NCBI RefSeq assembly: GCF_026191675.1
Contig: NZ_JAKRRY010000007.1
Coordinates: 97,970 to 161,969 of the forward strand
Length of the DNA: 64,000 nucleotides
Direction of reading: 5' to 3'
Source: Vibrio qingdaonensis
GTDB lineage: Bacteria; Pseudomonadota; Gammaproteobacteria; Enterobacterales; Vibrionaceae
Shown: one piece after another, positions 18,368-28,911 of the stretch
Layout: every line of letters starts with the position of its first letter
How positions within the stretch are numbered: the stretch's first letter is position 1
The notes under the pieces: model-generated
Told to the model about the DNA's origin: nothing
Database searches by the model: none
Seen by the model: the letters and a program-made list of their open reading frames with translations, nothing else
Made by a program: the position numbers and the translations under genes

Positions 18368-19921
18368 CTACAACCGGTCAATACGGTTAAGGTTAAACTC
18401 CGCCGTCACCAAGTGTTCATCCTGCACCTCAGGTGCCATACGATCCCATGTCCGATAGATCATCGCTGTACGCGGGTTGGTTGCCAAGCTGTCACGGTGT
18501 TTATGCATAAACCGCCAATAAAACCCGTTAAACGGGCAAGCTCGCTTTCCAGAGCGAGCTTTTACGTCGTAATGGCAGTCCGCACAATAGTCGCTCATTT
18601 TATTGATATAGTTACCACTGGAACAATAAGGCTTAGTTGCGATTAACCCGCCGTCAGCGTAGAGTGCCATCCCTCTAGTGTTTGGCATTTCAACCCATTC
18701 TATTGCATCAATGTATATCCCTAGATACCAATCATCCATCTGACTCGGGTGCAACTCGGTCAACAACGCAAAATTTCCGGTCACCATCAGACGTTGAATA
18801 TGATGAGCGTATGCCCACTCTAATGACTGTGAAATGGCATGTTGCATGCAACGCATGTTGGTCTTGCCTGTCCAATAAAAATTGGGAAGCGGACGAACAG
18901 CATTGAGCGCATTCTTTTCACGGTAATGCGGCATATTCGCCCAATACATACCACGAACATACTCTCGCCAGCCTAGTATTTGACGGATAAAGCCCTCTAT
19001 TTGCGCTAGAGATATCGCTCCTTGTGAGCGATGGTATGTTTCCAGAGCACAGTCAATCACTTCATGAGGACTAAGCAATTTGCAATTGAGAGCAAAAGAC
19101 AATCGGCTATGATAAAGACTCCACATACTGTCACTGTCTGCCGTCATTGCATCTTGAAATTGTCCAAAAAAAGGCAAACAAACCTGACAAAAATGGTTCA
19201 GTAATGAAATAGACTGTGGACGATCCACTGGCCAAATAAGTTGATCTCCTATTTCTCCGATATGTTTTAAATGATGTCTGTCTATTCGGGCAATAACGTT
19301 GCTTGTGGGGTTCGCAAACAGTAACGGAGAGGGTATTTTTTCAACGTCTTTCTTTTTAAGCTTACTTCTATTTTCCGCATCATAATTCCATTTCCCACCC
19401 AATGGTGTACGTTCATCTTCCATTAGCACCCCAAAGCGTTTTCGCATTTTCCGATAGAAGTGCTCCATAACCACATGTTTTTCTGGATGAAAATATTCTG
19501 AAAGTTCTGAAAATGGCAGTAAAAAGTGCTCGGTGTCGACCTCAGTAACCGTGACGCCCTCGACGTCAAATTCCATTAATTGCTTCCGCAGCCTAAATTC
19601 ATCGGGACGCTGATATTCAAGTTCATTCGCACCATATTGAATAAGTAACGAAGTGAGCATATCTGTCAGGTTATCGAAGCATTCGGTTCTATCGAGATCT
19701 AGATAGTCGACGTGATGACCTTCTGAGCGTAAATGCTTGGCGAAAGACATCATCGCCAAAAAAAAGGCGACTTGTTTCTGAATGTGATGTGTCGTGTATT
19801 CCGACTCTTGCTTGAGCTCTGCTATCACGTAGACCACATTGTCTTCAGGTTGTGCCAACCAAGAATGTTCGTGGTTCAACTGGTCACCTAAAATAAGGCG
19901 TAACGTCGTCTTCCTTTTCAT
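18368..19921 (-). CDS. Fe-S bacterial cryptochrome/(6-4) photolyase (PhrB/CryB type)
   Basis: A 517-aa FAD-binding photolyase-like protein. It begins with LRLILGDQLNHEHSW, the typical start of this clade. Four cysteines (358, 446, 449, 462; YCADC and ACPFN) have the same spacing as the [4Fe-4S] ligands I recall for Agrobacterium PhrB (350, 438, 441, 454), so an iron-sulfur cluster is expected. Characterised members repair (6-4) photoproducts in light. The start at 19921 follows GGGGGAGG; a start at 19951 would overlap the upstream gene. It is 8 bp downstream of the DASH-like gene. Confidence 0.93.
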   Translation of the reverse strand: MKRKTTLRLILGDQLNHEHSWLAQPEDNVVYVIAELKQESEYTTHHIQKQVAFFLAMMSFAKHLRSEGHHVDYLDLDRTECFDNLTDMLTSLLIQYGANELEYQRPDEFRLRKQLMEFDVEGVTVTEVDTEHFLLPFSELSEYFHPEKHVVMEHFYRKMRKRFGVLMEDERTPLGGKWNYDAENRSKLKKKDVEKIPSPLLFANPTSNVIARIDRHHLKHIGEIGDQLIWPVDRPQSISLLNHFCQVCLPFFGQFQDAMTADSDSMWSLYHSRLSFALNCKLLSPHEVIDCALETYHRSQGAISLAQIEGFIRQILGWREYVRGMYWANMPHYREKNALNAVRPLPNFYWTGKTNMRCMQHAISQSLEWAYAHHIQRLMVTGNFALLTELHPSQMDDWYLGIYIDAIEWVEMPNTRGMALYADGGLIATKPYCSSGNYINKMSDYCADCHYDVKARSGKRACPFNGFYWRFMHKHRDSLATNPRTAMIYRTWDRMAPEVQDEHLVTAEFNLNRIDRL

Positions 19922-19929
19922 GCCTCCCC

Positions 19930-21273
19930 CTATACCTCTCCAATTGGCCAATCGCTAGCATCGACAACATCGGTTGCATTCTGACTGCTATCGCCTCGCC
20001 ATTTCATAATAAACGCTCGCTCTGGATCATAACGCTGCGTCTGTTTGTGTAGATCAAATCGGTGACTAGCTCTTGCAGCAGAACCTACCCCTGCAATGTA
20101 CTGCCAGTTCCCCCAATTTGCGCCGACGTCGTAGTCAATCAGTGCTTGTTGGAAGTAACTCGCACCAAAACGCCAATCAATTCGTAGTTCATGCACCAAA
20201 CAACTCGCAGCTAGCTGACGACCACGGTTAGACATATAACCCGTGGTGTTAAGTTGCTTCATGCATGCATTGACGATAGGGAAAGCGGTTGTGCCATGGA
20301 CCCACTGTCGAAAAAGGCTAGCGTTATAAGTGGTAAGAGGCTTTTTACCTTGAACCCCTTCAAACGCAAAAAGCTTGGTACCGTATACCTTGCTATACCA
20401 AAAGAAATACTCTCTCCAAAGTAACTCAAAAAAAATCCAGTATGTCGATTCATTTGCGGTGTAACGCGCCTCATAGGCACGCAACTGTGCCAAAATGGTT
20501 CTCGGTGATACATTGCCATTAGCCAACCATAACGAAAATTTCGTTGAACTCGCCCAATCGTCAAGCTCATTACGCGTTTGCTTGTAGGACGATGCCGCAC
20601 GCGAGCCAAAGTAAGCTTGGACATGTCGAAGCCCACTGTCTTCCCCGCCATAAACCCACTCCCCGAGTTGGTTATGACAAGAGGTTGGCAACCTTTCCAA
20701 TGAGCTAGACAACACACTTTGCACTGGTGGAGGTAATAAGGTCACCGTCGCGCTAGGCGCATTGACTTCTAAGGTTTCTACTTGCTTTTTAAAACGAGAA
20801 AAACTACTGGGAAAAGAATTAAATTCGAACGGTAGAAACTCTTGCTGGAATAAAGTCGCGTTGTCGTCACGAGTAATATGAATGTGGGTACAATGAATGC
20901 GAATCTGAGAGACAATGAACTCGACATACCAACTCGAAGATAATGCAACATACAAGGTCGTCACTCGATATCGAGAAATAATCGCGACTAATTCACCTAT
21001 AATCTGGCTAAGATCCTTATCATGAATTAAATGGAGAACTTGACCAATCTCGACCAATGAAGCTGACAATTGTGCTCGTGATTGATGGATAAATTGAGCT
21101 TTAGCCTGGCCAGAACAAATAATAGGCGAGAACCTTGATTCAAAATGGGTTCGTATTGTATCAACATGAACACAATGAATCCTCGTCATCTCAATACTCG
21201 CTTGCAACAACAAACGGTTATCATGCAACCGCATGTCATTGTGAAACCAATAAAGTCCGATTTGCTCCGCCAT
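19930..21273 (-). CDS. Cryptochrome/photolyase, DASH-like
   Basis: A 447-aa photolyase-superfamily flavoprotein. The N-terminal alpha/beta domain begins IGLYWFHNDMRLHDNRLL; FAD-domain motifs include ELLWREYFFW, TGYMSNRGRQLAASCLVHEL and IDYDVGANWGNWQYIAGVG. These fit cryptochrome-DASH, whose members bind FAD and a folate antenna and repair cyclobutane dimers mainly in single-stranded DNA. It is the first gene of a two-gene operon with the Fe-S photolyase. A class I CPD photolyase cannot be fully excluded without alignment. Confidence 0.9.
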   Translation of the reverse strand: MAEQIGLYWFHNDMRLHDNRLLLQASIEMTRIHCVHVDTIRTHFESRFSPIICSGQAKAQFIHQSRAQLSASLVEIGQVLHLIHDKDLSQIIGELVAIISRYRVTTLYVALSSSWYVEFIVSQIRIHCTHIHITRDDNATLFQQEFLPFEFNSFPSSFSRFKKQVETLEVNAPSATVTLLPPPVQSVLSSSLERLPTSCHNQLGEWVYGGEDSGLRHVQAYFGSRAASSYKQTRNELDDWASSTKFSLWLANGNVSPRTILAQLRAYEARYTANESTYWIFFELLWREYFFWYSKVYGTKLFAFEGVQGKKPLTTYNASLFRQWVHGTTAFPIVNACMKQLNTTGYMSNRGRQLAASCLVHELRIDWRFGASYFQQALIDYDVGANWGNWQYIAGVGSAARASHRFDLHKQTQRYDPERAFIMKWRGDSSQNATDVVDASDWPIGEV

Positions 21274-21397
21274 AAGAACTTTCCTGTTTTTTTTAACGTA
21301 GCTTTAAGTACGAGTGGTTAAGCCTAATCGTTTATTTCATAGTAAGATTTATCGATCGTTCACAATAGACAAAGGGGACTACCATCCACTCATCGCT

Positions 21398-21429
21398 AAA
21401 TAATAACCAAGGATGGGTTATTATTTTTT
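21398..21429 (+). terminator. Terminator-like hairpin without an obvious gene upstream
   Basis: Perfect 11-bp stem (AAATAATAACC at 21398-21408 with its complement at 21416-21426), then more T. It points along the plus strand, yet the only sequence upstream on that strand is the 5' side of the divergent DASH gene. It may end a short RNA from 21274-21397 or act in the leader of the diguanylate cyclase. The rest of the 363-bp gap holds only a weak promoter-like pair (TTGACC at 21553 and CATACT at 21575). Confidence 0.55.
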
Positions 21430-21636
21430 CTATCCATTCATCCACTAAGTAAATACAACACACGGTAAATGGGAGCATGGTCACGTTAATCAATAATCAA
21501 TAGAACAAAACAAAGATTTCAAAAGTGACAATGTGGTCAACTCATAAGATAATTGACCTAAAGAACACTAAATACATACTCTTAGATGGCAACGTTCATG
21601 CCATTCACTGATATAGAGTCAAGGGATGCAAAAACC

Positions 21637-22659
21637 ATGAAAAAAAACAATTTCCAGAAATCTGCAGCTAATCTAAAAAAAGCAGTTCCTCTTATGGTTA
21701 AGCATCATGTTCCAGCCACGCCTGCTAACTATGCGCTATGGTATACGTACGTCGATCAAACCGTTCCGGAGCTCAACGAACAAGTTGACGCACTACTTAA
21801 AGACTACGATGTGCTTCCTCCTGTTAACGCGAATACGCTTTATAGGGAGCATATTGCCAATAAGGCAGAAGTGGATCTTGGCAACCTCAAACAAAATATG
21901 GAAGCTTTAGTCAGTGAGGTTTCCAGCTCAATGACAGACGCGATAGCCGATACCTCGGACTTTTCGAAAGTGCTCACTAAGAGTTTTGATGGATTAAGTT
22001 CTAGTATCGAGGGCAACAATAACCCAACTTTGGACGAGGTCATGCCATTGATCCAAGAGTTGGTTGATGAAGCTAATGACATTCGACACTCGACCGACTT
22101 TATTCACAATCAGCTGAAAAGCGCCAGTGACGAGATTAGTCGTCTAAAAATCGAACTGGCTAAAGTACAATGTAATGCAATGTTCGATAGCTTAACCTCA
22201 ATATACAATCGCGGCGCATTCGATGCGGACCTCACCATGTTCTGCGACGCCAAGCAACCAATGAGCCTCATCTTTCTCGACATCGATCATTTCAAGAAAT
22301 TTAACGACGAACTAGGGCACCTATTTGGCGACACCATACTAAAAGGGATCGCACAACGCCTAAAGCAAGCCTGTCGTGGTGGTATTAGCGCTTACCGATT
22401 TGGTGGTGAAGAATTTGCCCTAATTGTCCCAAACAAATCGCTACGAGTTGCACGTCAAATGGCCGATACCATAAGGTTATCGATTGAAAAAATGGCCATC
22501 AAAGATCGTAAAAGCGGCAATAAAATGGGTAACGTCACCGCTTCATTTGGTGTCGCTGAGTTTGTTGACGGTGATACCTATGACAGCTTAGTTGGCAAAG
22601 CTGACAAACAGCTCTACGATGCCAAACGCTCGGGGCGTAATCGTGTAATGCCCTACTAA
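21637..22659 (+). CDS. Diguanylate cyclase (GGDEF domain)
   Basis: Cytoplasmic protein of 340 aa that makes cyclic di-GMP from GTP. The N-terminal 175 residues are a helical region without membrane segments, then a GGDEF domain with DSLTSIYNRGAFD, the metal-binding FLDIDHFKKFND and an intact active site RFGGEEFALI. The RxxD inhibitory site five residues before it is not conserved (RGGI), so feedback inhibition may be lost. The start at 21637 follows AGGGATG; an upstream ATG at 21586 lacks a ribosome-binding site. It converges on two HD-GYP genes. Confidence 0.93.
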   Translation: MKKNNFQKSAANLKKAVPLMVKHHVPATPANYALWYTYVDQTVPELNEQVDALLKDYDVLPPVNANTLYREHIANKAEVDLGNLKQNMEALVSEVSSSMTDAIADTSDFSKVLTKSFDGLSSSIEGNNNPTLDEVMPLIQELVDEANDIRHSTDFIHNQLKSASDEISRLKIELAKVQCNAMFDSLTSIYNRGAFDADLTMFCDAKQPMSLIFLDIDHFKKFNDELGHLFGDTILKGIAQRLKQACRGGISAYRFGGEEFALIVPNKSLRVARQMADTIRLSIEKMAIKDRKSGNKMGNVTASFGVAEFVDGDTYDSLVGKADKQLYDAKRSGRNRVMPY

Positions 22660-22764
22660 ACTGCCTGTCCCCATACATACAACGTAGAAGTTTGACACAA
22701 CTTGCTGTTGTGTCGCTTCAGTGGAACATTACGTTCAAGTACGATTACCATTCACTGACAAACA

Positions 22765-25662
22765 TCACTCCACCACCAAATAGTCTGCGATGTTAACCTC
22801 GTCAATTTGACTTGGCAGCAAGAACTTCTCAGCGAAAATACGATAAACCCCTGACTCTAAGAACAATCGAAACAAATCCCCATCCAAATGATGGTCTTTC
22901 ACCATAAACGACATGATACGTAATGACTCAGACAGCGTTTTAGGCGATTTATACGGTCTATCTGCACTCGTTAGTGCCTCAAAAACGTCCGCGAGTGCCA
23001 TCACCCTCGCCGTCACCGGCATATCTTCCCCTTTTAGGCCCAACGGATAGCCAGTCCCATCCATTTTTTCATGGTGCCCACCTGCAATGCGCGGTACATC
23101 GGTCATATTTCTCGGGAAAGGTAGACTCTCTAACATACGGATCGTTTCGACAATATGATTATTAATGATGTAGCGCTCTTCTTCATTTAATGTCCCCCGT
23201 CGAATTGATAAGTTATAAATTTCGCCCAGGTTATTTTGATATTGAGTGCGCTTTAACTTAAAACGTTCATCATTCTTGTGTGAAGCTCGCCACGGCACTT
23301 TTTGTGACTCTGCGTCAGTTAATACCGAATTTTTTATCCCTGCAGTAAATGGATGATCGTCATATCGTGCACGCTCCTCCCATGATAGTCCTAAACGCGG
23401 ATCTAACGTTTGTTCCCACTGTCGTTGGGCGACAAGGTGGATTCGCGCAATCGCGTTATCATCAAGAAATTCACCTCCGATATTGGTTTCGGCAACAAAC
23501 GCAAAGTCATCATCAAGCTGCTGCCACTGTTTTTCTAACTGTTGCATAGATTCAGCGGCTAAAGGCTTGTCTAAAGCTTGACTCAATACGTCAATATGAG
23601 CATCTCGCTTTAATACTTCAAAACGTGTGCGGATTTCATGAATTCGATTATAAATGGTTTCTAGTTTCGTCGATTTATCGACGACATATTCCGGTGTTGT
23701 GACTTTTCCACAATCATGTAACCAAGCCGCTAAATGCAATTCCTGCCACTGTTCATTATTCAGTGTAAACTGTGCAAATTCACCTGTATCTGTATCCACG
23801 GCGGCTTTCGTCAGCATTTCCGTGAGAACAGGAACACGTTGGCAATGATTGCCGGTGTAAGGCGACTTGGTATCAATCGCCCCAGCCATGACCTCAATAA
23901 AAGATTGCATCAGCGCCTTCTGATCGGCCAAAATTTGTCTCGTTTCAATGGCCACAGAGGTGTATTCCGTTAGGGATTCAATATAGGGCAATTTGCGCTC
24001 AAGCAACGCATTAACCTGATCGGATGCTAGGGCTAAGCCAAATCCTCCTAAAAGTGAACCACGCCTATCAAACAATGGTATGCACAAGAAAGATTCACCG
24101 GGCTGGATATTTTGAATAAACTCAGCCGCGTCCTGATAGCCGTATACCAGTGTTGTGTCCTCGACCAAAAATTTTTCTCTAAATTCCTGTAGATTCGACT
24201 CATTCAAATTAATGCTTTTTAGCGCATCCACCGACAATGCTTCACCACTAGAAGACATGGCGCAATGAGGCGTTAACGTCTCCTCTGAATCAGATAAGTA
24301 AATGTATGCCTTACTTGCACCGGTCGACGCTAACGCTTCAACATGCAGCAACTCTAGCAATTTATCGAGGTCGTACTCTTTGGCAATATTTCGCGTCAAA
24401 GTCAGAAAGTTAGAGATCGTCACTTGCATCGCACAAAGCGATTGGGAAAGGTCATGAATCTCTTTAATATGCGATGATGATTCATTGACCGCTTTAAAAT
24501 CAAATTGCTCGATCCGCTGCGCACGCTCCGTCGCCCTTTTTATCGGTTTCGATATTCTTTGCGCAATCACATACACAAACGGCAGTGCCACCGCCAGTAG
24601 AATCAACGACGCGTAAATCGATGTTTTTGCTATAGCTTGCGATTTACCCAATAGCTCACTCGACTTGACGACCATCAACAAATACAGATCATGTCCTGAC
24701 GCCTGAGGTGATGGTTCTATACGACCAATCCACCGCTCCCCTAGCGCTTCAAATTCTATTGAACGTTTTAACGCCAAACTGATTTTACTGACCGCTTCTT
24801 TTACTATGGGATTGGCAATATCATCAATATGTAAATTCGCGCTTCTTCTAACCTCTTCTTGGACTTGAACGAGAGCTGGATTACTGTAGGCGTACAGCCG
24901 ATTATTGCCATCAAATAACACTCTAAACGAAGACTCTCGGGTTACGGATTCGGCTAATACATAAGAAACTTGCTCTAGCGTCAAATCCGCTGCAATAACT
25001 GCACCGTTTGACGCCCTTTTGGAAATTGTTGTGCCTATTTTATCAACTAAAGAGAGGTAATATGGGTTTGATAAGGACAATTGGTCAACCGCCGCCTCTT
25101 GATACCACGCCTGGTTTCTCGGGGCAATGTGTAACTTTTCTCTCTCCTCTGTCACCGTTAAGTGGTGCACATGATTAAACTCATAGCTCACCAAACGTTC
25201 ATCATGACTAGAATAATTAAAAACAATGTACTCAGTATGGGGGCGAACCTTTAACGCTGCACGCATCTTCTGGCCGTAAAGTTGGTAAGCCATCAAAAAA
25301 TCCCCATCAGGGAAGACAATGGAATAAGACAGAACATAAGGGCTAGACGACAACATACTAATGATTTCAGGCATGACTTTCACACGATCGTCAGCATCAA
25401 GGTATCTAGCGAGTTCGCCTTGAGATAACGCTTCTACGGTAGCAAAGGCAGGTTGATAATGAATCGTCAGATTCGCTTGGGTTTCTTTCGCTATACGGTC
25501 AAAAAGATGCTCATTTGCATCAAGCAGCACTTGATGCAAACCATTTTGAGTCAACCAAATTTGAACCCCACATACCGATAAGACCACAACTAAAAACAAA
25601 CTTGAGATATGAATATGTAAAGGATATCGGAACCAACTGCGATTGTTTCGCTTTGCCGTCAT
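22765..25662 (-). CDS. Membrane HD-GYP sensor (predicted c-di-GMP phosphodiesterase), copy 1
   Basis: A 965-aa inner-membrane sensor: N-terminal membrane segment (about 18-38), large periplasmic Cache-like domain, second membrane segment (about 350), HAMP ([19 protein letters not shown]), GAF-like domain (about 430-600), and HD-GYP. The HD motif [12 protein letters not shown] (about residue 647) and the GYP motif [13 protein letters not shown] (about 867) are intact but some 220 residues apart instead of roughly 60, so the domain carries a long insert. Predicted to hydrolyse c-di-GMP in response to a periplasmic ligand. Clear paralogue of the next gene, 56 bp away. Confidence 0.9.
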   Translation of the reverse strand: MTAKRNNRSWFRYPLHIHISSLFLVVVLSVCGVQIWLTQNGLHQVLLDANEHLFDRIAKETQANLTIHYQPAFATVEALSQGELARYLDADDRVKVMPEIISMLSSSPYVLSYSIVFPDGDFLMAYQLYGQKMRAALKVRPHTEYIVFNYSSHDERLVSYEFNHVHHLTVTEEREKLHIAPRNQAWYQEAAVDQLSLSNPYYLSLVDKIGTTISKRASNGAVIAADLTLEQVSYVLAESVTRESSFRVLFDGNNRLYAYSNPALVQVQEEVRRSANLHIDDIANPIVKEAVSKISLALKRSIEFEALGERWIGRIEPSPQASGHDLYLLMVVKSSELLGKSQAIAKTSIYASLILLAVALPFVYVIAQRISKPIKRATERAQRIEQFDFKAVNESSSHIKEIHDLSQSLCAMQVTISNFLTLTRNIAKEYDLDKLLELLHVEALASTGASKAYIYLSDSEETLTPHCAMSSSGEALSVDALKSINLNESNLQEFREKFLVEDTTLVYGYQDAAEFIQNIQPGESFLCIPLFDRRGSLLGGFGLALASDQVNALLERKLPYIESLTEYTSVAIETRQILADQKALMQSFIEVMAGAIDTKSPYTGNHCQRVPVLTEMLTKAAVDTDTGEFAQFTLNNEQWQELHLAAWLHDCGKVTTPEYVVDKSTKLETIYNRIHEIRTRFEVLKRDAHIDVLSQALDKPLAAESMQQLEKQWQQLDDDFAFVAETNIGGEFLDDNAIARIHLVAQRQWEQTLDPRLGLSWEERARYDDHPFTAGIKNSVLTDAESQKVPWRASHKNDERFKLKRTQYQNNLGEIYNLSIRRGTLNEEERYIINNHIVETIRMLESLPFPRNMTDVPRIAGGHHEKMDGTGYPLGLKGEDMPVTARVMALADVFEALTSADRPYKSPKTLSESLRIMSFMVKDHHLDGDLFRLFLESGVYRIFAEKFLLPSQIDEVNIADYLVVE

Positions 25663-25718
25663 TCAACTTCCCTATTTCTTATTATGCTAATAGCAAGAAT
25701 AGGTTAGCTTTGCTCATT

Positions 25719-28634
25719 TCACATGGTGTTAGTAATTAAATAAGGCTGAATATCATCAACATCCATTTGCTGAGGCAAAATATGCTGATGCGCATAATCG
25801 AGGTACACGTTCGAAGTGAGAAACAATTCAAAGAGTTGCGTATCTAGGTGTCCGCCCTTTGCCATATGCTTCATAATAGCTAAGGTTTCTGACAGTGTTT
25901 TAGGCTGCTTATAAGGTCTGTCCTGACTCGTCAGCGCCTCAAACACATCTGCAATCGCCATTGCCCTAGCTGCGACTGGCAATTGTTCGGCTACTGTCCC
26001 AAGCGGGTATCCTTTTCCATCCATTCTCTCGTGATGGCTACCCGCCAACAAAGGAACATTCTTTAAATGTTTAGGAAAAGGCAATCGTTCTAACATCCGT
26101 ACTGTCGCGATCATATGGCTATTGATCGTATAACGCTCTTCCTTATTCAGCGTGCCTTTCTGGGTGGACAGGTTATACAACTCGCCCAAATTATTCTGAT
26201 ATTTCCCAGCTTTAAGTACAAAGCGCTCCTCGCTTTCAGGTGCTTTCCCCCACGCTATCAAATGTTGGGCACCATCACTCAAAATGCACTCAGCTTTTTC
26301 GCCAGTAAACACTGTCGTACCGTAGCGCGCTCGCTCTTCCCATGACAACCCTAGATAAGGATTAATCGTTGCCATCCAAGATTGCTTGGCAATGGTCGCC
26401 AATTTATCTCGCGTACCTACATCCAAATACCCTTCACCGACATTCACTTTTGCCACCAACGCGAAATCCTCATCTATTTGTTGTTTACTTCGCTTAAGTT
26501 CCGCCCTTTCCTCGGTGCTTAAGGCGAACTCTGGCTTAGAGTGGTACACACTAAGTTCCGCATCACGTTTGAGTATTTCAAACCGCATTCGAATCTCATG
26601 AATACGGTTGTAAATGGTTTCCAACTTACTCGATTTATCAATCACGTGTTCTGGTGTCGTCACTTTACCGCAGTCATGCAACCATGCTGCGATATGAAGC
26701 TCTTCCCACTGAGCTTTCGTCATTGTGAATGCGGTAAATGGACCTGTCGTTTGCTTTTCTGCGGCTTTGGTTAACATCTCAGTTAAGATCGGCACTCGCT
26801 GGCAGTGATTCCCAGTATAAGGTGACTTCGTATCAATGGCTTCTGCCATCACTTGAATGAAGGAATCCAACAATTCACGCTGCTTAGCGAGCATTGTCTG
26901 AGTTTCAATGGTGACCGATGCATAAGCGGCAAGCGTTTGAATATATTCAAGGTTATCCTCAAGCACTAGGTGCTCATTAGCACTATCAAACCCTAAACCC
27001 AGCCCACCGATCACGTTTTTGTGCCTATCTATTAAGGGGATAAATAAGACATTGTCGGTGTCTTTTTCACGCGTGATATAAGGTAAAACATCCTCTGATG
27101 GGACGTAAACCGGCTGTTTCATCTGGAAAAATTGGTATGACTCTTCGACTAGACGCGGATCATTTAATGGCAAAGCGCTTGCTTGCGACACATCCACTTC
27201 CCCTTGCGTTTTCACGTTTATGTATCTTGGTTCAAGTAAAGTTTCATCGTCGCTGATCAAATATATATAAGTACTATTCGCCAGTGTCGCTTCCGCGGTT
27301 TCTTTGCATACTAGCGCTAGCATTCGCTCTAGATCGTCTTCTTTTGCCATTGCATTGGTCAACGACAAGAATCGTTGTATCGTTAATTGCATCGCACTGA
27401 GCGACTCTGACATTACTTTAATTTCAGAAACTTGGGTTTGTTCCTGCGTTGTCTCATTAAACTTAAAATGCTGTATTGATTTGGCTTTGTCTGACGCCTG
27501 ACGTATTGGTTTCGCTAACCACTGTGACATGTAATAAATGCAAGGTAACACCAATAATAACGCAAAAAATGAACCTGCAATGGAGCGCTGAGCCACCGCG
27601 TTTGCGTCCTTAAGTAATTGATCCGATTTTACCGCCATCGCCAAGTTAAATAATTGGTCACGGGTTCCTTTTAGGCGATCGATTTTTACTACCCATTTCT
27701 CACCTTTATAAGTGATCTCTTTTGCTTGTTCACCAAATTCGACAACATTAGCAGTACTTGCGATTAATGGGTGGGCAATGTCGGTCAGTTTTAGTGGTAT
27801 CGCTTGTCGTAACGCGTCTCTCACTTGAAATAGTTCAGGTTGGCTATACGCATAAACATTATAATTATTGTCATATAGAACTCTTAACGCATCGCGACTT
27901 TCATCCGAATCTTGTAGTACCGTAGAAACTTGGTCGAGCAAAATATCCACCCCAAAGACAGCGCCATTCGTGGCTTTCCTGTGTAAAGTTATGCCGGTTC
28001 GGCCTAAGATCGGCATAAAATAGGGTTTCGATACTTGAGACGTCGTCAGTACCGATGTGCGAAACCAATCCCCTTTTCTTGGATCGAGCTTTAGATCGTT
28101 AATAATCTTCGTTTCGAGCAGTACTAATTGGCTATTGTAACTTTTAACCACCAATTCTTGAGTCACAACACTGTAGTTGAAGGCGGCGAACTCAGTATTC
28201 GTATTCACCTGCATTTTCTCTCGGATAGCATCATTTTTTACCCGAGCTACCGCCAACCATTCCCCATCAGGAAATCCGGCTTTCATTGAAAAAATATGAC
28301 GATGCGCTCGGAGTAGAGAAACCAATTCAGGTACAAACGCAAAGCGTTTATTGGGGTCAAGCTCTCGGATCAATTCGCCAGCGGAATAGGCATCAACAAT
28401 GCTAAAAGCCGGCCCAAAGTGATAAGACATATTACTGCGAGTCTCGCTAGCAATACGCTCAAATAAATTTTCGTTCGCATTCAATAGCACTTTATTTAGG
28501 CTAGATTGTGTAATCCAAATCTGAACGCCACAAACCAACACCACCAAAATAACGAACATGGCCGTCATGTGTACATGAAGGGGTAAGGCGCATTTTTTCT
28601 GATTTTTATGAGCGTTCGGCATGATGGATAACAT
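25719..28634 (-). CDS. Membrane HD-GYP sensor (predicted c-di-GMP phosphodiesterase), copy 2
   Basis: A 971-aa paralogue of the adjacent downstream gene with the same order: membrane anchor, periplasmic Cache-like domain, membrane segment, HAMP-like (WLAKPIRQASDKAKSIQHF), GAF-like and HD-GYP with the same long insert. The catalytic motifs [12 protein letters not shown] and HHERMDGKGYPLG are intact. The periplasmic part differs most from copy 1, suggesting different ligands. A start at 28622 (MPNAHKN) is also possible; neither start has a clear ribosome-binding site. The pair probably arose by tandem duplication and may be co-transcribed. Confidence 0.9.
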   Translation of the reverse strand: MLSIMPNAHKNQKKCALPLHVHMTAMFVILVVLVCGVQIWITQSSLNKVLLNANENLFERIASETRSNMSYHFGPAFSIVDAYSAGELIRELDPNKRFAFVPELVSLLRAHRHIFSMKAGFPDGEWLAVARVKNDAIREKMQVNTNTEFAAFNYSVVTQELVVKSYNSQLVLLETKIINDLKLDPRKGDWFRTSVLTTSQVSKPYFMPILGRTGITLHRKATNGAVFGVDILLDQVSTVLQDSDESRDALRVLYDNNYNVYAYSQPELFQVRDALRQAIPLKLTDIAHPLIASTANVVEFGEQAKEITYKGEKWVVKIDRLKGTRDQLFNLAMAVKSDQLLKDANAVAQRSIAGSFFALLLVLPCIYYMSQWLAKPIRQASDKAKSIQHFKFNETTQEQTQVSEIKVMSESLSAMQLTIQRFLSLTNAMAKEDDLERMLALVCKETAEATLANSTYIYLISDDETLLEPRYINVKTQGEVDVSQASALPLNDPRLVEESYQFFQMKQPVYVPSEDVLPYITREKDTDNVLFIPLIDRHKNVIGGLGLGFDSANEHLVLEDNLEYIQTLAAYASVTIETQTMLAKQRELLDSFIQVMAEAIDTKSPYTGNHCQRVPILTEMLTKAAEKQTTGPFTAFTMTKAQWEELHIAAWLHDCGKVTTPEHVIDKSSKLETIYNRIHEIRMRFEILKRDAELSVYHSKPEFALSTEERAELKRSKQQIDEDFALVAKVNVGEGYLDVGTRDKLATIAKQSWMATINPYLGLSWEERARYGTTVFTGEKAECILSDGAQHLIAWGKAPESEERFVLKAGKYQNNLGELYNLSTQKGTLNKEERYTINSHMIATVRMLERLPFPKHLKNVPLLAGSHHERMDGKGYPLGTVAEQLPVAARAMAIADVFEALTSQDRPYKQPKTLSETLAIMKHMAKGGHLDTQLFELFLTSNVYLDYAHQHILPQQMDVDDIQPYLITNTM

Positions 28635-28751
28635 ATTGAATTAACACAAGCTAAGACTAGTTGAGAACGGAGTGTAGGAGAAGAGAACAATTGATATTTG
28701 ACATAAAAAACACAGCAAACCTTCCACCATTACTATTAATGTTTTATTGAT

Positions 28752-28780
28752 AAAAAAAAGCCCCCCTAAATCAGGGAGGC
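28752..28780 (-). terminator. Terminator for the first duplicated unknown gene
   Basis: On the minus strand GCCTCCCT-gattt-AGGGGGGC is followed by seven or more T. It lies about 130 bp after the 28912-29481 gene. The rest of 28635-28911 shows no gene. Confidence 0.85.
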
Positions 28781-28911
28781 AAATTTACTCTTCATCACTA
28801 TCGGTTGGTCCACTATTGCTATACATACTACGTATTGCTCGCCGCACCATGTGGTACACAATAATCAACCTTAGCTAGTCATGACTCAGTAACTTTTCGT
28901 TGTTTCCTTTC

